Shown in pieces: positions 23,028-32,520 of a stretch of DNA of 44,232 bases. The position numbers were made by a program, and so were the translations under genes. How positions within the stretch are numbered: the first letter of the stretch is position 1; each line of letters begins with the position of its first letter. Origin of the DNA: an uncultured Rickettsiales bacterium. Lineage in GTDB: Bacteria > Pseudomonadota > Alphaproteobacteria > Rickettsiales > UBA1997. Location: contig CAKVGI010000011.1 of assembly GCA_934747265.1 (NCBI GenBank), positions 1-44,232 of the forward strand, in the 5' to 3' direction. Under the pieces are notes generated by a model. It searched no databases, was not told where the DNA came from, and saw only the letters and a program-made list of their open reading frames with translations.

Positions 23028-24801
23028 CTAAATAATACCATTTTTCTGCATATCCCACATTTTCTTAAAAATGCCATTTTGTTGAATTAAATCATCTTTG
23101 CTTCCATCTTCAATTATTTTACCCTTATTCAATACAATTATTCTATCCATATTATTCAGGGTTGATAACCTATGCGCTATAACTAATACAGTTTTATCTT
23201 TCATTAAATGTTCTAATGCTTTTTGTATATAATTTTCTGTAATACTATCTAACGCGCTTGTTGCTTCATCTAATATTAAAATTGAACTATTTTTTAATAT
23301 CGCTCTTGCTATGGCGATCCTCTGTTTTTGACCGCCACTCAATCTAACGCCTCTTTCACCAACCAAAGTATCAAAACCATCCTCTAATTCTACTATAAAA
23401 TCATAACAATACGCTTTTTTTGATGCTTCTATCATTTCTTGCTCTGTTGCATGAATATTTCCATACAAAATATTTTCCCTTATTGTTCTATGGAATAATA
23501 TTGGTTCTTGCGAAATATAACTAATATTTTTTCTTAATGAATTTTGAGTAAAATTATTTTTTATATCAAAATCATTTATTTTAATGCTACCTTGATTTAT
23601 ATCGTAAAATCTTAATATTAAATTAACAAAAGTACTTTTACCACTACCAGTGGTACCAACTAATCCAATTTTTTGTGCTGGTTGTATTAATAAATTAAAG
23701 TTTTCAAAAACATATTGAGAATTTTTACTATACCTAAAATAAACATCTTTAAATTCAATTTTTGGCGGTTCTTTTAAAATAATATTTTTTGCGGTTTTCT
23801 CATCAATTATCTCTGGTTTATTATCTATAATTAAAAGCGAATTACCAATTTCACCCAAAAGTTCAGATATTTTCAAAAATGACTTAGCTAAACTTCTTAA
23901 CCAAAATAAAGCAGTAGAAGAAGAACCAATTATAAAAATTGATTTACCAACATCTATTTCACCATTTATAACCATATTAATAGTTATATATGTACTAGCA
24001 AAAACAACTAATGTTATTCCAATGAAATCTAATATTTTTACAAAAAACCAAGTTTTATAATATTCTGATTTTTTCTTTATAATAGATATAATTCCCTTTT
24101 TTAATAAATATTTTTCATAATTTTCCCTCGAAAATGATTTTACATTTAAACTATTTACAAATGAATCTGATATTTCACCATAACATCTATTTTCAACGTC
24201 CGATACTTCACTAGTTTTTTTACCAAGTTTATTCATAAAATAAATCGTACTTGATGTATAATAAATTAGCCAAAATATTAAAATTAATGATAATAAATAA
24301 TTTATCTTTAAAAAAATAAAACTTAAAATAATAGCAGTAAGTCCAGTAGATAACGCATCAACAAATGTACTAGAAATTTCAATCATACCTTGTGAAATTG
24401 ATTTTATTTTACTATTTAAAGTACCAACCATATTATTATTAAAGAAAGATATTGAATTACGTAAAACATTTTGGTAATAATATTTTTTAATATCCTCTTT
24501 TAATAAAACATGAATATTATAGTCGCTCTTTACTGCTATTGCTGACATAAGCATACCAATACTTGTTGTCAATACATACATGACTATAATTATAAAATCT
24601 TTGTCCATTTGAAAAGACTTTGTTGTAAGCTTGTTTATAATAATTTGATATACATAATTTTTACCTATCACGTAAACCGTATCTCTAAGTAAATAATAAA
24701 CGAATACATATAAAAGTAAGCTTATTTTATATTTTTTTTACAAAAAACCAAATTGTTTTTATAACTTCAACTGTACTAATAATGTTATTTTTATTAGCCA
24801 T
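23028..24801 (-). CDS. ABC exporter (MsbA-type half transporter) with frameshift in an A8 tract
   Basis: The uninterrupted frame (547 codons from a GTG at 24671) lacks the first transmembrane helix. Upstream, an ATG at 24801 with a GGAAAT element opens a frame of 23 codons (MANKNNIISTVEVIK then TIWFFVKK). It runs into eight A (24739-24732) and then out of frame. With seven A the frame continues as YKISLLLYVFVYYLLRDT straight into the main frame, giving a normal 590-residue exporter. The ATPase domain is intact: GTTGSGKST, LSGGQKQR, LILDEATSALD, IAHRLS. The gene is therefore either a slippage-tolerant gene, a recent frameshift, or a sequencing indel. Homopolymer slippage during transcription rescues such genes in other A+T-rich symbionts. 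As a homodimer it may transport lipid or a peptide. Confidence 0.85.
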
Positions 24802-26094
24802 ATTTCCATAATTTAAAATTAATATAGAAGCAATGATAAATATTTATATATAATTTTCAAGATATATATTATAATTTTTTATTGATAATATTAATTTTTA
24901 ATATACTACTTAATTATATATTAGTATAATATAATTTAATCAAACAAATACTTTTATTTTTCTTTTAAGAAACTTTATTCCTTGCCAATGAATACCCCCT
25001 CTATTCCCCTGATAAGGGGTACCTCATATAACCACCTAATAAGGAATACCATTTGCCCCCCGATAAGTTCTCCTTCCATCCCCCACAATAAGAGCGTCCC
25101 TTCAACCGATAAGGTCTCCCTATCCACTGATAAAAGTCCCTCTACACTTCTTGTTAAGAGTCCCTTTCTTTCCCACCTGATAAGGGGGGTAAGGGAAGTT
25201 TAAATACTTTAATTGTTTTAAACTCTGTTTTTTATATTAATATATTATTTATAAATTAATATATTATATATTATAATATATTATGTAAAATTATTAATTA
25301 TATATTTTATATATAATAGTTCATATACATAAATGATTATTGTTTAATATATAGCATAGTATATTATTCTTAATTCTTAATTTTAAATTTAAAATACAAG
25401 TTCTTCAATTTTATATTCTATTTTTAATTTTTAATTATCCATTTGTTTTACAACAAAACAAATGGATGTTCTCAACCCCCCTGCTGACTTCGTCAGCTCC
25501 CCCCCCTTACAAAGGGGGGCGTAGAGGAAAGTGCTTCACGTCAGCCCCCCTTACGAAGGGGGGGTAAGAGAGGGAATATTCTGCGACTAACTTCCCCTAA
25601 TAAGGTATGTTCCTCTATCCCACCTGATAAGTTCCCCTCTCACCCCCCCTAATAAGGTATGTTCCTCTATCCCACCTGATAAGTTCCCCTCTCACCCCCC
25701 CTAATAAGGTATGTTCCTCCATCTTCCCCCTGATAAGGGGTACCTTTCCATTCCCCCCTGATAAGGGGGGTAAGGGGGGTTTATGTCAGCTTTCTCCTTA
25801 CAAAGGGAGGCAATGGGGAAGTTCTTTACAAGGAGGAGCGTGAGAGAAAATACATTGACTTCGTCAGTTCCACTTTATAAAAGGGGGCAAAGGGATGACA
25901 TTTCGTACCATCCCTTTAAATGATTAGCAAGGAAGGAAAATTCCCTTATAAGATAAAACCAAAGAAGATGCTTTTAAAAGTATATTAAAAGCTAGCAATG
26001 CTTTTTTATTTATTCCTTACAAGAAAAAGTGAATTAAAAAACTTGTATTTTATATTATTTGTATGATAATTATTGATATTGATTTATGAAATAA
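24802..26094. repeat. Intergenic field of G+C-rich palindromic repeats
   Basis: Bases 24982-25200 and 25480-25930 are packed with C-run/G-run words in alternating polarity: CCCCTGATAAGGGG, CCCCCCTTACAAAGGGGGG, CCCCCCTTACGAAGGGGGGG, GACTTCGTCAGCTCCCC. These are the same units seen at 95-310. Translations of the runs give meaningless PPLIRG/SHLIRG strings in all copies. The flanks (24802-24980, 25204-25440, 25940-26094) are plain A+T-rich DNA. No gene is supported in this 1.3-kb gap. The structure suggests a non-autonomous, REP-like repeat that accumulates between genes. Confidence 0.85.
25594..25753. repeat. 52-bp direct tandem repeat, three copies
   Basis: The word CTAATAAGGTATGTTCCTC begins at 25597, 25649 and 25701, a period of 52 bp. 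The first two copies look identical over the full unit; the third diverges after about 22 bases and runs into CCCCCTGATAAGGGG. This is a slippage-prone tract inside the larger repeat field and a possible strain-variable marker. Confidence 0.8.
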
Positions 26095-27192
26095 ATGATT
26101 ATGTTATTGAAAAAATTAAGGGAAATTGTAAAGAGTAAAAAAACAGAAAAATTTAATCAATTTTTTGAGAAAAAAATGGATTACGCAAGATTGGAGGATA
26201 TTGTTTTTTTAACAAAATCAAATGTAATTGGCGAATATGACAAAGACAAAAAGTTTTATGGTGTTTCTACACTTAAAAACGCAAAGGAAAATGAATTATC
26301 TTTTTTAATCAATTCAAAGTATGTAGAAGATCTTAAAAAAACAAAAGCTGGTGCTGTTTTTGTTGAAGAAAAACTTGCAGATAAGGTTCCTGAGGGTGTA
26401 GTAGCTTTAATTCACGAAAATCCTCATTTTGCTTATACTTTATGCCTTGAAGCTATGTATAACATACCTGTATTTAATAGAAAATCCGGAATATCAAAAA
26501 AAGCTCATATTGCTTGGAGTGCAAAAATAGGAAAAAATGTTGAAATTCAAGATGGAGCATATATAGATAAAAATGTTGAAATTGGCGATAATTGTAAAAT
26601 TTGTGCTAATGCCGTTATTTATCATGACTGCAAAATTGGAAATAATACTTTTATAGGAGCAAATTCAGTTATAAGCTATACCAATATTGGTAAAGATTGT
26701 ATTATTCACAATGGAGCTATGATTGGACAAGATGGTTTTGGTTTTGTTCACCATAAAATGTTTAATTTCAAGATACCGCAAATAGGCAAGGTAGTTATAG
26801 GTGATTATGTAGAAATCGGAGCTAACACCTGTATTGATAGAGGAGCTTTACAAGATACTGTTATTGGTACAAATGCAAAGATAGATAATTTAGTACAAAT
26901 AGCGCATGGCGTAAAAGTTGGAGCTGGATGTTTTTTTGCTAGCGGTGTTGGTATCGCTGGTTCAACAGAAATTGGTAATTTTGTACAATTAGGCGGAAAA
27001 GTTGGTGTTGCCGGACATATAAAAATAGCTGATGGTGTACAAATTGCCGGAAATTCTGGTGTAGCAAAAAGCATAGAAAAACCTATGAGCGCTTGGGGAG
27101 GATCGCCAGTTATGCCAGTAATTAAGTGGCATAAATTAAGTATTTTATTGGAAAAAATGGTTAATAACAAAAAGGAAGGAAAAAATGAGTAA
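26095..27192 (+). CDS. lpxD: UDP-3-O-acylglucosamine N-acyltransferase
   Basis: A 365-residue enzyme of lipid A synthesis. The N-terminal domain (to about residue 130) includes LSFLINSKYVEDL and AGAVFVEE, typical of the LpxD uridine-binding part. From about residue 140 come hexapeptide repeats of the left-handed beta helix. The catalytic His lies in VQIAHGVKVGAG. It adds the second hydroxyacyl chain from ACP to the glucosamine precursor. The fabZ start lies within its last codons (8-base overlap), so the two are translationally coupled, an arrangement common in proteobacteria. lpxA, which often follows, is absent here. Confidence 0.95.
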   Translation: MIMLLKKLREIVKSKKTEKFNQFFEKKMDYARLEDIVFLTKSNVIGEYDKDKKFYGVSTLKNAKENELSFLINSKYVEDLKKTKAGAVFVEEKLADKVPEGVVALIHENPHFAYTLCLEAMYNIPVFNRKSGISKKAHIAWSAKIGKNVEIQDGAYIDKNVEIGDNCKICANAVIYHDCKIGNNTFIGANSVISYTNIGKDCIIHNGAMIGQDGFGFVHHKMFNFKIPQIGKVVIGDYVEIGANTCIDRGALQDTVIGTNAKIDNLVQIAHGVKVGAGCFFASGVGIAGSTEIGNFVQLGGKVGVAGHIKIADGVQIAGNSGVAKSIEKPMSAWGGSPVMPVIKWHKLSILLEKMVNNKKEGKNE

Positions 27193-27655
27193 TGAAGTCA
27201 TAAAAATAAAAGAAATAATGGAATTAATACCACACAGATATCCATTTTTATTGGTAGATAGAATTGTAGAATTAAATAAAGGCGAAAATGCTATTGGTAT
27301 TAAAAATGTTTCGATGAATGAAGAATTTTTTCAGGGACATTTTCCTGATGAACCAGTTATGCCGGGCGTTTTGCAAATAGAAGCGCTAGCTCAAACTGCC
27401 TGCGTTTTGGTTATTAAATCATTGGGTGATAAAGCACCAAAAAATCCGGGTATATTATTTACAACAATAGAAAAAGTTAAATTTAGAAAGCCAGTTGTAC
27501 CTGGTGATAGATTAGAATTGCACGTTAAAATCATAAGAAGCAAACTTTCAATATATGTAATTGAGGCTTGCGGAATAGTTGATGGACAAAAAGTAATTGA
27601 AGCAGAATTTTCAGCAATGCTTTATGATAAAGAAGCTAAAAAAATCAAAGAATAA
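27185..27655 (+). CDS. fabZ: 3-hydroxyacyl-[ACP] dehydratase FabZ
   Basis: A 156-residue hot-dog-fold dehydratase. PHRYPFLLVDRI opens the domain. The catalytic His is in GHFPDEPVMPGV and the catalytic Glu in LQIEALAQTA. It removes water from 3-hydroxyacyl-ACP in fatty acid elongation and competes with the lipid A pathway for hydroxymyristoyl-ACP, which explains its pairing with lpxD. The unit ends in an intrinsic terminator that overlaps the last codons of the convergent rlpA gene. Confidence 0.95.
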   Translation: MSNEVIKIKEIMELIPHRYPFLLVDRIVELNKGENAIGIKNVSMNEEFFQGHFPDEPVMPGVLQIEALAQTACVLVIKSLGDKAPKNPGILFTTIEKVKFRKPVVPGDRLELHVKIIRSKLSIYVIEACGIVDGQKVIEAEFSAMLYDKEAKKIKE

Positions 27656-27718
27656 TAGTAGTAAAAACTTTGATAATTAAATTGTCAGGGTTTTTATCAA
27701 ACTATATAAAATATTTAT

Positions 27719-27748
27719 AATATGGTTTATTTTAAACCATATTTTTTT
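27719..27748 (+). terminator. Rho-independent terminator of lpxD-fabZ
   Basis: Perfect 9-bp stem ATATGGTTT / AAACCATAT (27720-27728 with 27734-27742), five-base loop, then six T. It overlaps the 3' end of rlpA, which runs the other way, so the stem also encodes that protein's last residues. A second hairpin, TTTGATAA...TTATCAAA (27669-27701), lies just before it. Confidence 0.8.
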
Positions 27749-28353
27749 AGTAATTTATCTGTATCAGATTTTAAATATTCAACCTTTACTTTTGTTGTAC
27801 CTTTTTCATGGAAATCAAGTGCTTTTGCAACTTTCTTAGATACATCTATTATTCTATTTTTTACAAAAGGACCTCTATCATTTATACGAACTTTTATACT
27901 TTTACCATTTTCTAAATTTGTAACCTTAACAATACAAGGCATAGGTAATGTTCTGTGAGCGGCAGTGTAATCGTTCATATTATACGTCTCACCATTTGAT
28001 GTTTTTTTATTATGAAAGTCTTTCCCATACCAAGACGCCATACCAATTTCTTTATAATTCTCATCTTCTTCTGGATAATAAGTCCTTCCAAGAATTGTAT
28101 ATGGTTTACCAACTTTATAGATGCCTTCATATTTGCCATTTTTTGTTGGTAATTTCATTTTTATTGATTTTAATTCATTTTCAAACTTATTTCTTGTTTC
28201 TGTTTTATATTTTATTGTTCTGCTATAACTTTTATTATAAAAATTAGTATCAAATCTTCTTAAATTATATTTAATTTCATCAGCCTTCAAAAAATCAAAG
28301 CACATGAATAAAAATAATATTGTCAGTATAAAACTATTTATTATTCTTTTCAT
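27727..28353 (-). CDS. rlpA: RlpA-like lytic transglycosylase / DPBB protein
   Basis: A 208-residue protein with an N-terminal signal segment (IINSFILTILFLFMCF). Its double-psi beta-barrel domain covers about residues 100-198: IGMASWYGKDFHNKKTSNGE, YTAAHRTLPMPCIVKVTN and RINDRGPF followed by RIIDVSKKVAKAL. These are the RlpA family motifs, with the catalytic-site Asp and His in place. No C-terminal SPOR domain is present, as is common in short alphaproteobacterial versions. RlpA cuts glycan strands lacking stem peptides at the septum. There is no lipobox Cys in the usual place, so it may be periplasmic. The start overlaps the bamD end by 20 bases. Confidence 0.88.
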   Translation of the reverse strand: MKRIINSFILTILFLFMCFDFLKADEIKYNLRRFDTNFYNKSYSRTIKYKTETRNKFENELKSIKMKLPTKNGKYEGIYKVGKPYTILGRTYYPEEDENYKEIGMASWYGKDFHNKKTSNGETYNMNDYTAAHRTLPMPCIVKVTNLENGKSIKVRINDRGPFVKNRIIDVSKKVAKALDFHEKGTTKVKVEYLKSDTDKLLKKYGLK

Positions 28354-29074
28354 ATTCTAATATTGAATTTGTTGAACTTTTTGACCATTGAGTACCACTA
28401 AAATTAGTGTTCAATAATTCATTATATTTGCTAGCCTCGCTTTTTAAATTTAAAACCAAATTTATTTTTACCAATTTATATAGTACTTCCGGTATAAATG
28501 TTGAATTAGGATAATCTTTCAAAACTTTTGTATAATGATTAATAGCTCCTATATAATTTTTTCTTTTTAAGTAATAATCCCCTACTTTTAATTCATTTCC
28601 AGAAAGATACGTTTGAATTTTTATAAGCTTTTTTTGAGCATCTTTTGCATAATCGGTATTAGGATATTTATAAATCAATTCATTAAATGATAGGTTTGCA
28701 TTTTCTATAATATCTCTGCCCCTACTCATAGATGTCATTCTATCGTAATAATTTAGACCTTTCAAGTAATATAGGTATGGTATATTTTCATTAATTGGAT
28801 TTGATTGTATAAAATATTCTATAACTCTAATAGAATCCTCATATTCCTTTGCTTTATAATAAGAATATGAGGACATAATTAATCCGTTTGTAGCCTCCTT
28901 TGTGAAAGGTTTTGTATCCTCTATTTGTTCAAACAATTCTGCCGATCTAGCGTAATTACCAATTTTTAAAAATTTCATTGCAGTTGAATAATCATCACTA
29001 GACTGCATCTCTTGATTATTGTTAGCACAAGAAATAAGCATTATCAAAACTAATATAGAAGATAAAAATTTCAT
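28334..29074 (-). CDS. bamD: Outer membrane assembly lipoprotein BamD
   Basis: A 246-residue lipoprotein. The signal peptide ends in a lipobox-like LISC at about residues 13-16 (SILVLIMLISCANN). The rest is a series of TPR-like helices: AMKFLKIGNYARSAELFEQI, then EDSIRVIEYFIQSNP and YYLKRKNYIGAINHYTKVLK, matching the five-TPR BamD (ComL) fold. BamD is the essential accessory of the BamA complex that inserts beta-barrel proteins in the outer membrane. The gene lies between yajC (two-base gap) and rlpA (overlap), one envelope operon on the minus strand. Confidence 0.88.
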   Translation of the reverse strand: MKFLSSILVLIMLISCANNNQEMQSSDDYSTAMKFLKIGNYARSAELFEQIEDTKPFTKEATNGLIMSSYSYYKAKEYEDSIRVIEYFIQSNPINENIPYLYYLKGLNYYDRMTSMSRGRDIIENANLSFNELIYKYPNTDYAKDAQKKLIKIQTYLSGNELKVGDYYLKRKNYIGAINHYTKVLKDYPNSTFIPEVLYKLVKINLVLNLKSEASKYNELLNTNFSGTQWSKSSTNSILEYEKNNK

Positions 29075-29076
29075 AT

Positions 29077-29469
29077 TTACTTTTCTTTTTTATTTTTCTT
29101 TTTTGTCTCTTTTTTTACTTCTTTATCTTCGGTTTTGTTTTTAGCTTCTAAATTTTTTGCTAAACTTACTGTCTCAGATAAAATTTCCATTTCAACACCA
29201 TCAGCAACTTCAATTATAAGGGTATTTTCTTTAACTTTTTTAATTATAGCAAAAATTCCGCCAGCGGTAATAATTTTATCATTTGGTTTTAAAGAAGCTA
29301 CTTCTTTTTCATGCTCTTGTTGCTTTTTTTGTTGTGGTCTTATTAATAAAAAATAAAAAACTGCAATAAAAATTAACAATGGTACTAAACTTGCTGTAAA
29401 ATTTTGAAAATTTCCAGCTTGTACTTGATTTTCTACATTTTCCGCAAAAGCATTATTTATAAAAAACAT
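29077..29469 (-). CDS. yajC: Preprotein translocase accessory subunit YajC
   Basis: A 130-residue membrane protein with one transmembrane helix (LVPLLIFIAVFYFLLIRPQQ) followed by the diagnostic RPQQKKQQEH and the DKIITAGGIFAIIKKVKEN domain. YajC associates with SecDF-YidC at the inner membrane. A short Asn/Ala-rich N-terminal stretch precedes the helix and the Lys/Glu tail is longer than usual. First gene of the yajC-bamD-rlpA unit. Confidence 0.92.
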   Translation of the reverse strand: MFFINNAFAENVENQVQAGNFQNFTASLVPLLIFIAVFYFLLIRPQQKKQQEHEKEVASLKPNDKIITAGGIFAIIKKVKENTLIIEVADGVEMEILSETVSLAKNLEAKNKTEDKEVKKETKKKNKKEK

Positions 29470-29823
29470 AAATTTTTAAATTATTGATAACATAAATATC
29501 ATATTAAAAAAATAAATATTAAAATCAAGATAAGATTTATAATAATAATAGATAATATTATTAATATAATTTGTCTTAATATTATTTTTAAGAAAAATAA
29601 TATTTTTTACTTGACTTTTTTTAAACTCTAATTTTTCTAATTGCTATTTTTTGTCAAGACATTTTTTTACTTTTTAATAAAATTTTATACTTTACTTATT
29701 AAAAAAACATCCTAATAATATAAGTGGGAGAATTCGGAAAGTTAAGAAAAATTTGGGGATTTAGTGTTCATTATACATTTTGTATAATGTGAGGTTTTTG
29801 TTATTAATTTTGGTGTGTAAAAA
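29470..29823. other. Intergenic region between yajC and dnaA with inverted repeats
   Basis: 354 bases upstream of dnaA. An inverted repeat CATTATAC / GTATAATG (29769-29776 with 29782-29789, 5-base loop) sits 35 bases before the dnaA start and could be an operator or leader hairpin. A second pair, CTTGAC (29610-29615) and GTCAAG (29653-29658), flanks a T-rich stretch. I see no cluster of 9-mer DnaA boxes matching TTATCCACA, so an origin is not supported here. Confidence 0.5.
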
Positions 29824-31221
29824 GTGTTGGAAACAAAAGAAAATAATATTTGGAGCGATATACAGACTATATTTCATGAGGAGTTTGGAAGTGAAATATA
29901 TAATAGCTGGCTATCAAAATTAAATTTTGTTTCTTATAACTTAAATAGTATATGTTTATCAGTTGAAACTTCCTTTATTAAAGAGTGGATTACCAAGGAA
30001 TTTTTAAATGGTAAAAAAAGAAAAGTTAATGGCGAATATGTTTGGATTAAAAAAGGAATTAAGCAATTATTGCTTGAAAAATTTAATATAAAAACAGTTG
30101 AAATAATTATTGATAATTCTGTTAAATCCCAAAATATTGATTATGAAGTAGATAATGTTGTTAGCATATCTGAACATAATAATGTATACACAATAGGCGC
30201 AGAATTAAATAAGCTTTTTACATTTGAGAATTATGTTGTTGGCGAATCAAACAAATTAGCCTATTCAGTAGCAAAATCAATAATAAATGAAGAAGCTATT
30301 GGTTTTGATGTTAATCCTTTATTTTTATACAGCGAAGTTGGTTTAGGCAAGACACATTTAATACAAGCTATGGCTTGGGAATTGAAAGAGAAATATAAAA
30401 ATAAAAATATAGTTTATTTATCAGCTGAAAAATTTATGTATTTATTTGTTCAATCGCTACAAAATAAAGATATAAATGCTTTTAAAGAACAGTTTAGAAA
30501 TATAGATATTTTATTAATAGACGACATTCAATTTATAGCCGGAAAAGAAGGTACTCAAAAAGAATTTTTTTACACATTTAACACTTTATTGAGCGACAAT
30601 AAAAAAATAATATTAGCTTGCAATAAAGCGCCAGATAATATGGAAAATATTGATAATCAACTAAAATCAAGAATGTCTTCTGGTATAGTTGTTGATATAA
30701 ATAGACCAGATTATGACATGAGATTTAGATTAGCAAAAAAGAAAGCAGAAGTTTTAGGATTGCAATGCTCTAATGAAATTTTTGAATATATAGCTAAAAA
30801 CATTACAACAACAAATAGAGATATTGAAGGTGCTATCAAAAAATTATTAGTACATCAAAAATTTATTAATTCAAATATTACAATAGATATTGTTAAAACA
30901 ATATTAAAAGATACATTAAATGCAAATAAAAAAATAATCACAATTGACAAGATTCAGCAAAAAGTAGCAGATTTTTACAAAATAACAAAAACAGAATTAT
31001 TATCTGATAGAAGAGATAGAAAATTTTCTCTACCTAGACAGATTGCCTTTTATTTATCAAAAAAAATTACACAAAAAAGTTTTCCAGAAATTGGCAGAGA
31101 GTTTGGGAATAAAAATCATGCAACTGTAATATTTGCTTACAATAAAATAATAAAAGAAGTTGAAAAAAATACTGAGATTTTATCAAATATCACAGAAATA
31201 GAGAAGCTTTTAAAAGCATAA
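29824..31221 (+). CDS. dnaA: Chromosomal replication initiator DnaA
   Basis: A 465-residue protein from a GTG start (TTG at the next codon is also possible). Domain I spans about residues 1-85. The AAA+ core has Walker A SEVGLGKTHL (Glu in place of the usual small residue at the second position) and Walker B LLIDDIQF. Domain IV has the DNA-binding helix-turn-helix with signature GREFGNKNHATVIFAY. It melts the origin with ATP. The preceding 354 bases carry an inverted repeat but no obvious DnaA-box array, so autoregulation by DnaA boxes cannot be shown. Confidence 0.96.
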   Translation: MLETKENNIWSDIQTIFHEEFGSEIYNSWLSKLNFVSYNLNSICLSVETSFIKEWITKEFLNGKKRKVNGEYVWIKKGIKQLLLEKFNIKTVEIIIDNSVKSQNIDYEVDNVVSISEHNNVYTIGAELNKLFTFENYVVGESNKLAYSVAKSIINEEAIGFDVNPLFLYSEVGLGKTHLIQAMAWELKEKYKNKNIVYLSAEKFMYLFVQSLQNKDINAFKEQFRNIDILLIDDIQFIAGKEGTQKEFFYTFNTLLSDNKKIILACNKAPDNMENIDNQLKSRMSSGIVVDINRPDYDMRFRLAKKKAEVLGLQCSNEIFEYIAKNITTTNRDIEGAIKKLLVHQKFINSNITIDIVKTILKDTLNANKKIITIDKIQQKVADFYKITKTELLSDRRDRKFSLPRQIAFYLSKKITQKSFPEIGREFGNKNHATVIFAYNKIIKEVEKNTEILSNITEIEKLLKA

Positions 31222-31272
31222 TTTAAATTAATTCATTAATATTAAAACAACGGAATATATAACATAAATCAT

Positions 31273-31301
31273 TTGAAAAAATAAAATATAGTTTTTATAA
31301 T
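31273..31301 (+). promoter_or_regulatory. Putative sigma-70 promoter of pilin-like gene
   Basis: TTGAAA (31273-31278), 17 bp, TATAAT (31296-31301). It matches the paralogous promoter at 359-387 in sequence and spacing. Confidence 0.65.
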
Positions 31302-31330
31302 TATGCTATATATAGTTATTTTTATAATAA

Positions 31331-32041
31331 ATGAATAATACCAAAGCCTTTTCCCTGATAGAATTATCCATTGTTCTTATAATAATTGGATTGTTGGTTG
31401 CTGGCATTACTGGCGGAGCAAGTTTAATTGAAAATGCAAAAATTAAAGGTGTAATAGATGAATTTAATAATTACAACACATCAATTAATACCTTTTATTC
31501 ACTTAAAGGACGATTACCTGGCGATTTAAATAATAGTGGAAAAATTGGTTTAAATTCTGGACAAAGCTATAACAATAATAATTTTGGCCCTAATTATGAA
31601 AGCAATAATAATCAAGATTATGGTATACCAGACCTAAGAATAGCACCATTCATAGAATTATATTTAGAAAAATTAATTGATTTTGAACCCAAAAAAACAG
31701 TACCAGCATCAGGTGGTTTAGGTTGGGCTAATGGAGGAAGCCCAAAAAGTAAAGCTTTGGATTATGCTGGTTATCAATTTCTATTTGTTGGTTCACCTAA
31801 TTACAACAATCCATCCAATAATTCATATATGGAAAAAATTGGAAATAAATTCAGATTACATAGGACAGGTTCATCCAATCGTGGTCAATATTTAAAAGGC
31901 GATATGATGGGAAAAATTGACTTAAAATTAGATGATGGTAAATATAATTCTGGCGATATAAGAGGGGAATGTAATAATGCTGATGCTTATAAAAAAGGAG
32001 TTTTATGTACTTCTTTAAGATTTTCAATCTTAACATTATAA
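31331..32041 (+). CDS. Prepilin-like protein, close paralogue of the gene at 418
   Basis: A 236-residue protein, the same length as the paralogue at 418. The start MNNTKA|FSLIELSIVLIIIGLLVAG is almost the same as there, with Ala at -1 and Glu at +5. It shares GGASLIENAKI, RLPGDLNNSGKIGLNSGQ and the C-terminal signature KLDDGKYNSGDIRGEC plus a later Cys. The middle region differs, with a Gly/Asn/Ser-rich insert (about residues 120-170). High N-terminal identity with a variable body fits duplicated surface proteins under diversifying selection. It lies between dnaA and a convergent PPOX gene and has its own promoter. Confidence 0.8.
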   Translation: MNNTKAFSLIELSIVLIIIGLLVAGITGGASLIENAKIKGVIDEFNNYNTSINTFYSLKGRLPGDLNNSGKIGLNSGQSYNNNNFGPNYESNNNQDYGIPDLRIAPFIELYLEKLIDFEPKKTVPASGGLGWANGGSPKSKALDYAGYQFLFVGSPNYNNPSNNSYMEKIGNKFRLHRTGSSNRGQYLKGDMMGKIDLKLDDGKYNSGDIRGECNNADAYKKGVLCTSLRFSILTL

Positions 32042-32082
32042 ATTAAATAACATATAATGAACACAACACCCTTACGATAAAA

Positions 32083-32520
32083 TTATAATTTCCCATATTT
32101 TTCTTCTTTTTTAATGAAAAATTTATAGAATTTTGGTATAAATTTTATTACACAATAATTTTCATCATATTTGCCAATATAACCAAAATTTTTCCAGCTA
32201 TCATTCCAAAATTTTGATTTTTCATTCATTGATTCAATAATTTCAATACTTCCAAATAAAGTCATAGCTTTTCTTGTTTCTTGATTAAAATAATATATGC
32301 AAACATTATTATTGTTTTTGATTTGTTGAATTTTATTTGAATTTTTGTTTGTCATAAAATGTAATATTAAATTTTCTATATTAATATTTTTATTATTTTT
32401 ATTTATCATATTTGCAACAATTCTAGTTTCTGGATACAATTTATCTGACGCAAATGTACAAAATTGAGCCGTATCACAAGTTGTAATAACATCAACTATA
32501 TTGTTTTTTATTTCTTCCAT
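32083..32520 (-). CDS. Pyridoxamine 5'-phosphate oxidase-like flavin/heme-binding fold protein
   Basis: A 145-residue split-barrel protein. AQFCTFASDKLYPETRIVANM is the first strand pair. The ILHFMTNKNSNKIQQIKNNNNVCIYYF segment matches the FMN-phosphate contact region of general-stress-protein-26-like members, and MTLFGSIEII follows. Family members bind FMN, F420 or heme. The substrate is not deducible. Length is normal for this subfamily rather than for true PdxH. Convergent with the pilin-like gene. Confidence 0.75.
   Translation of the reverse strand: MEEIKNNIVDVITTCDTAQFCTFASDKLYPETRIVANMINKNNKNINIENLILHFMTNKNSNKIQQIKNNNNVCIYYFNQETRKAMTLFGSIEIIESMNEKSKFWNDSWKNFGYIGKYDENYCVIKFIPKFYKFFIKKEEKYGKL

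Noticed and set aside
24982..25203. 73-codon open frame in the repeat field
   Set aside because: Repeat-derived, low-complexity, with no family resemblance.
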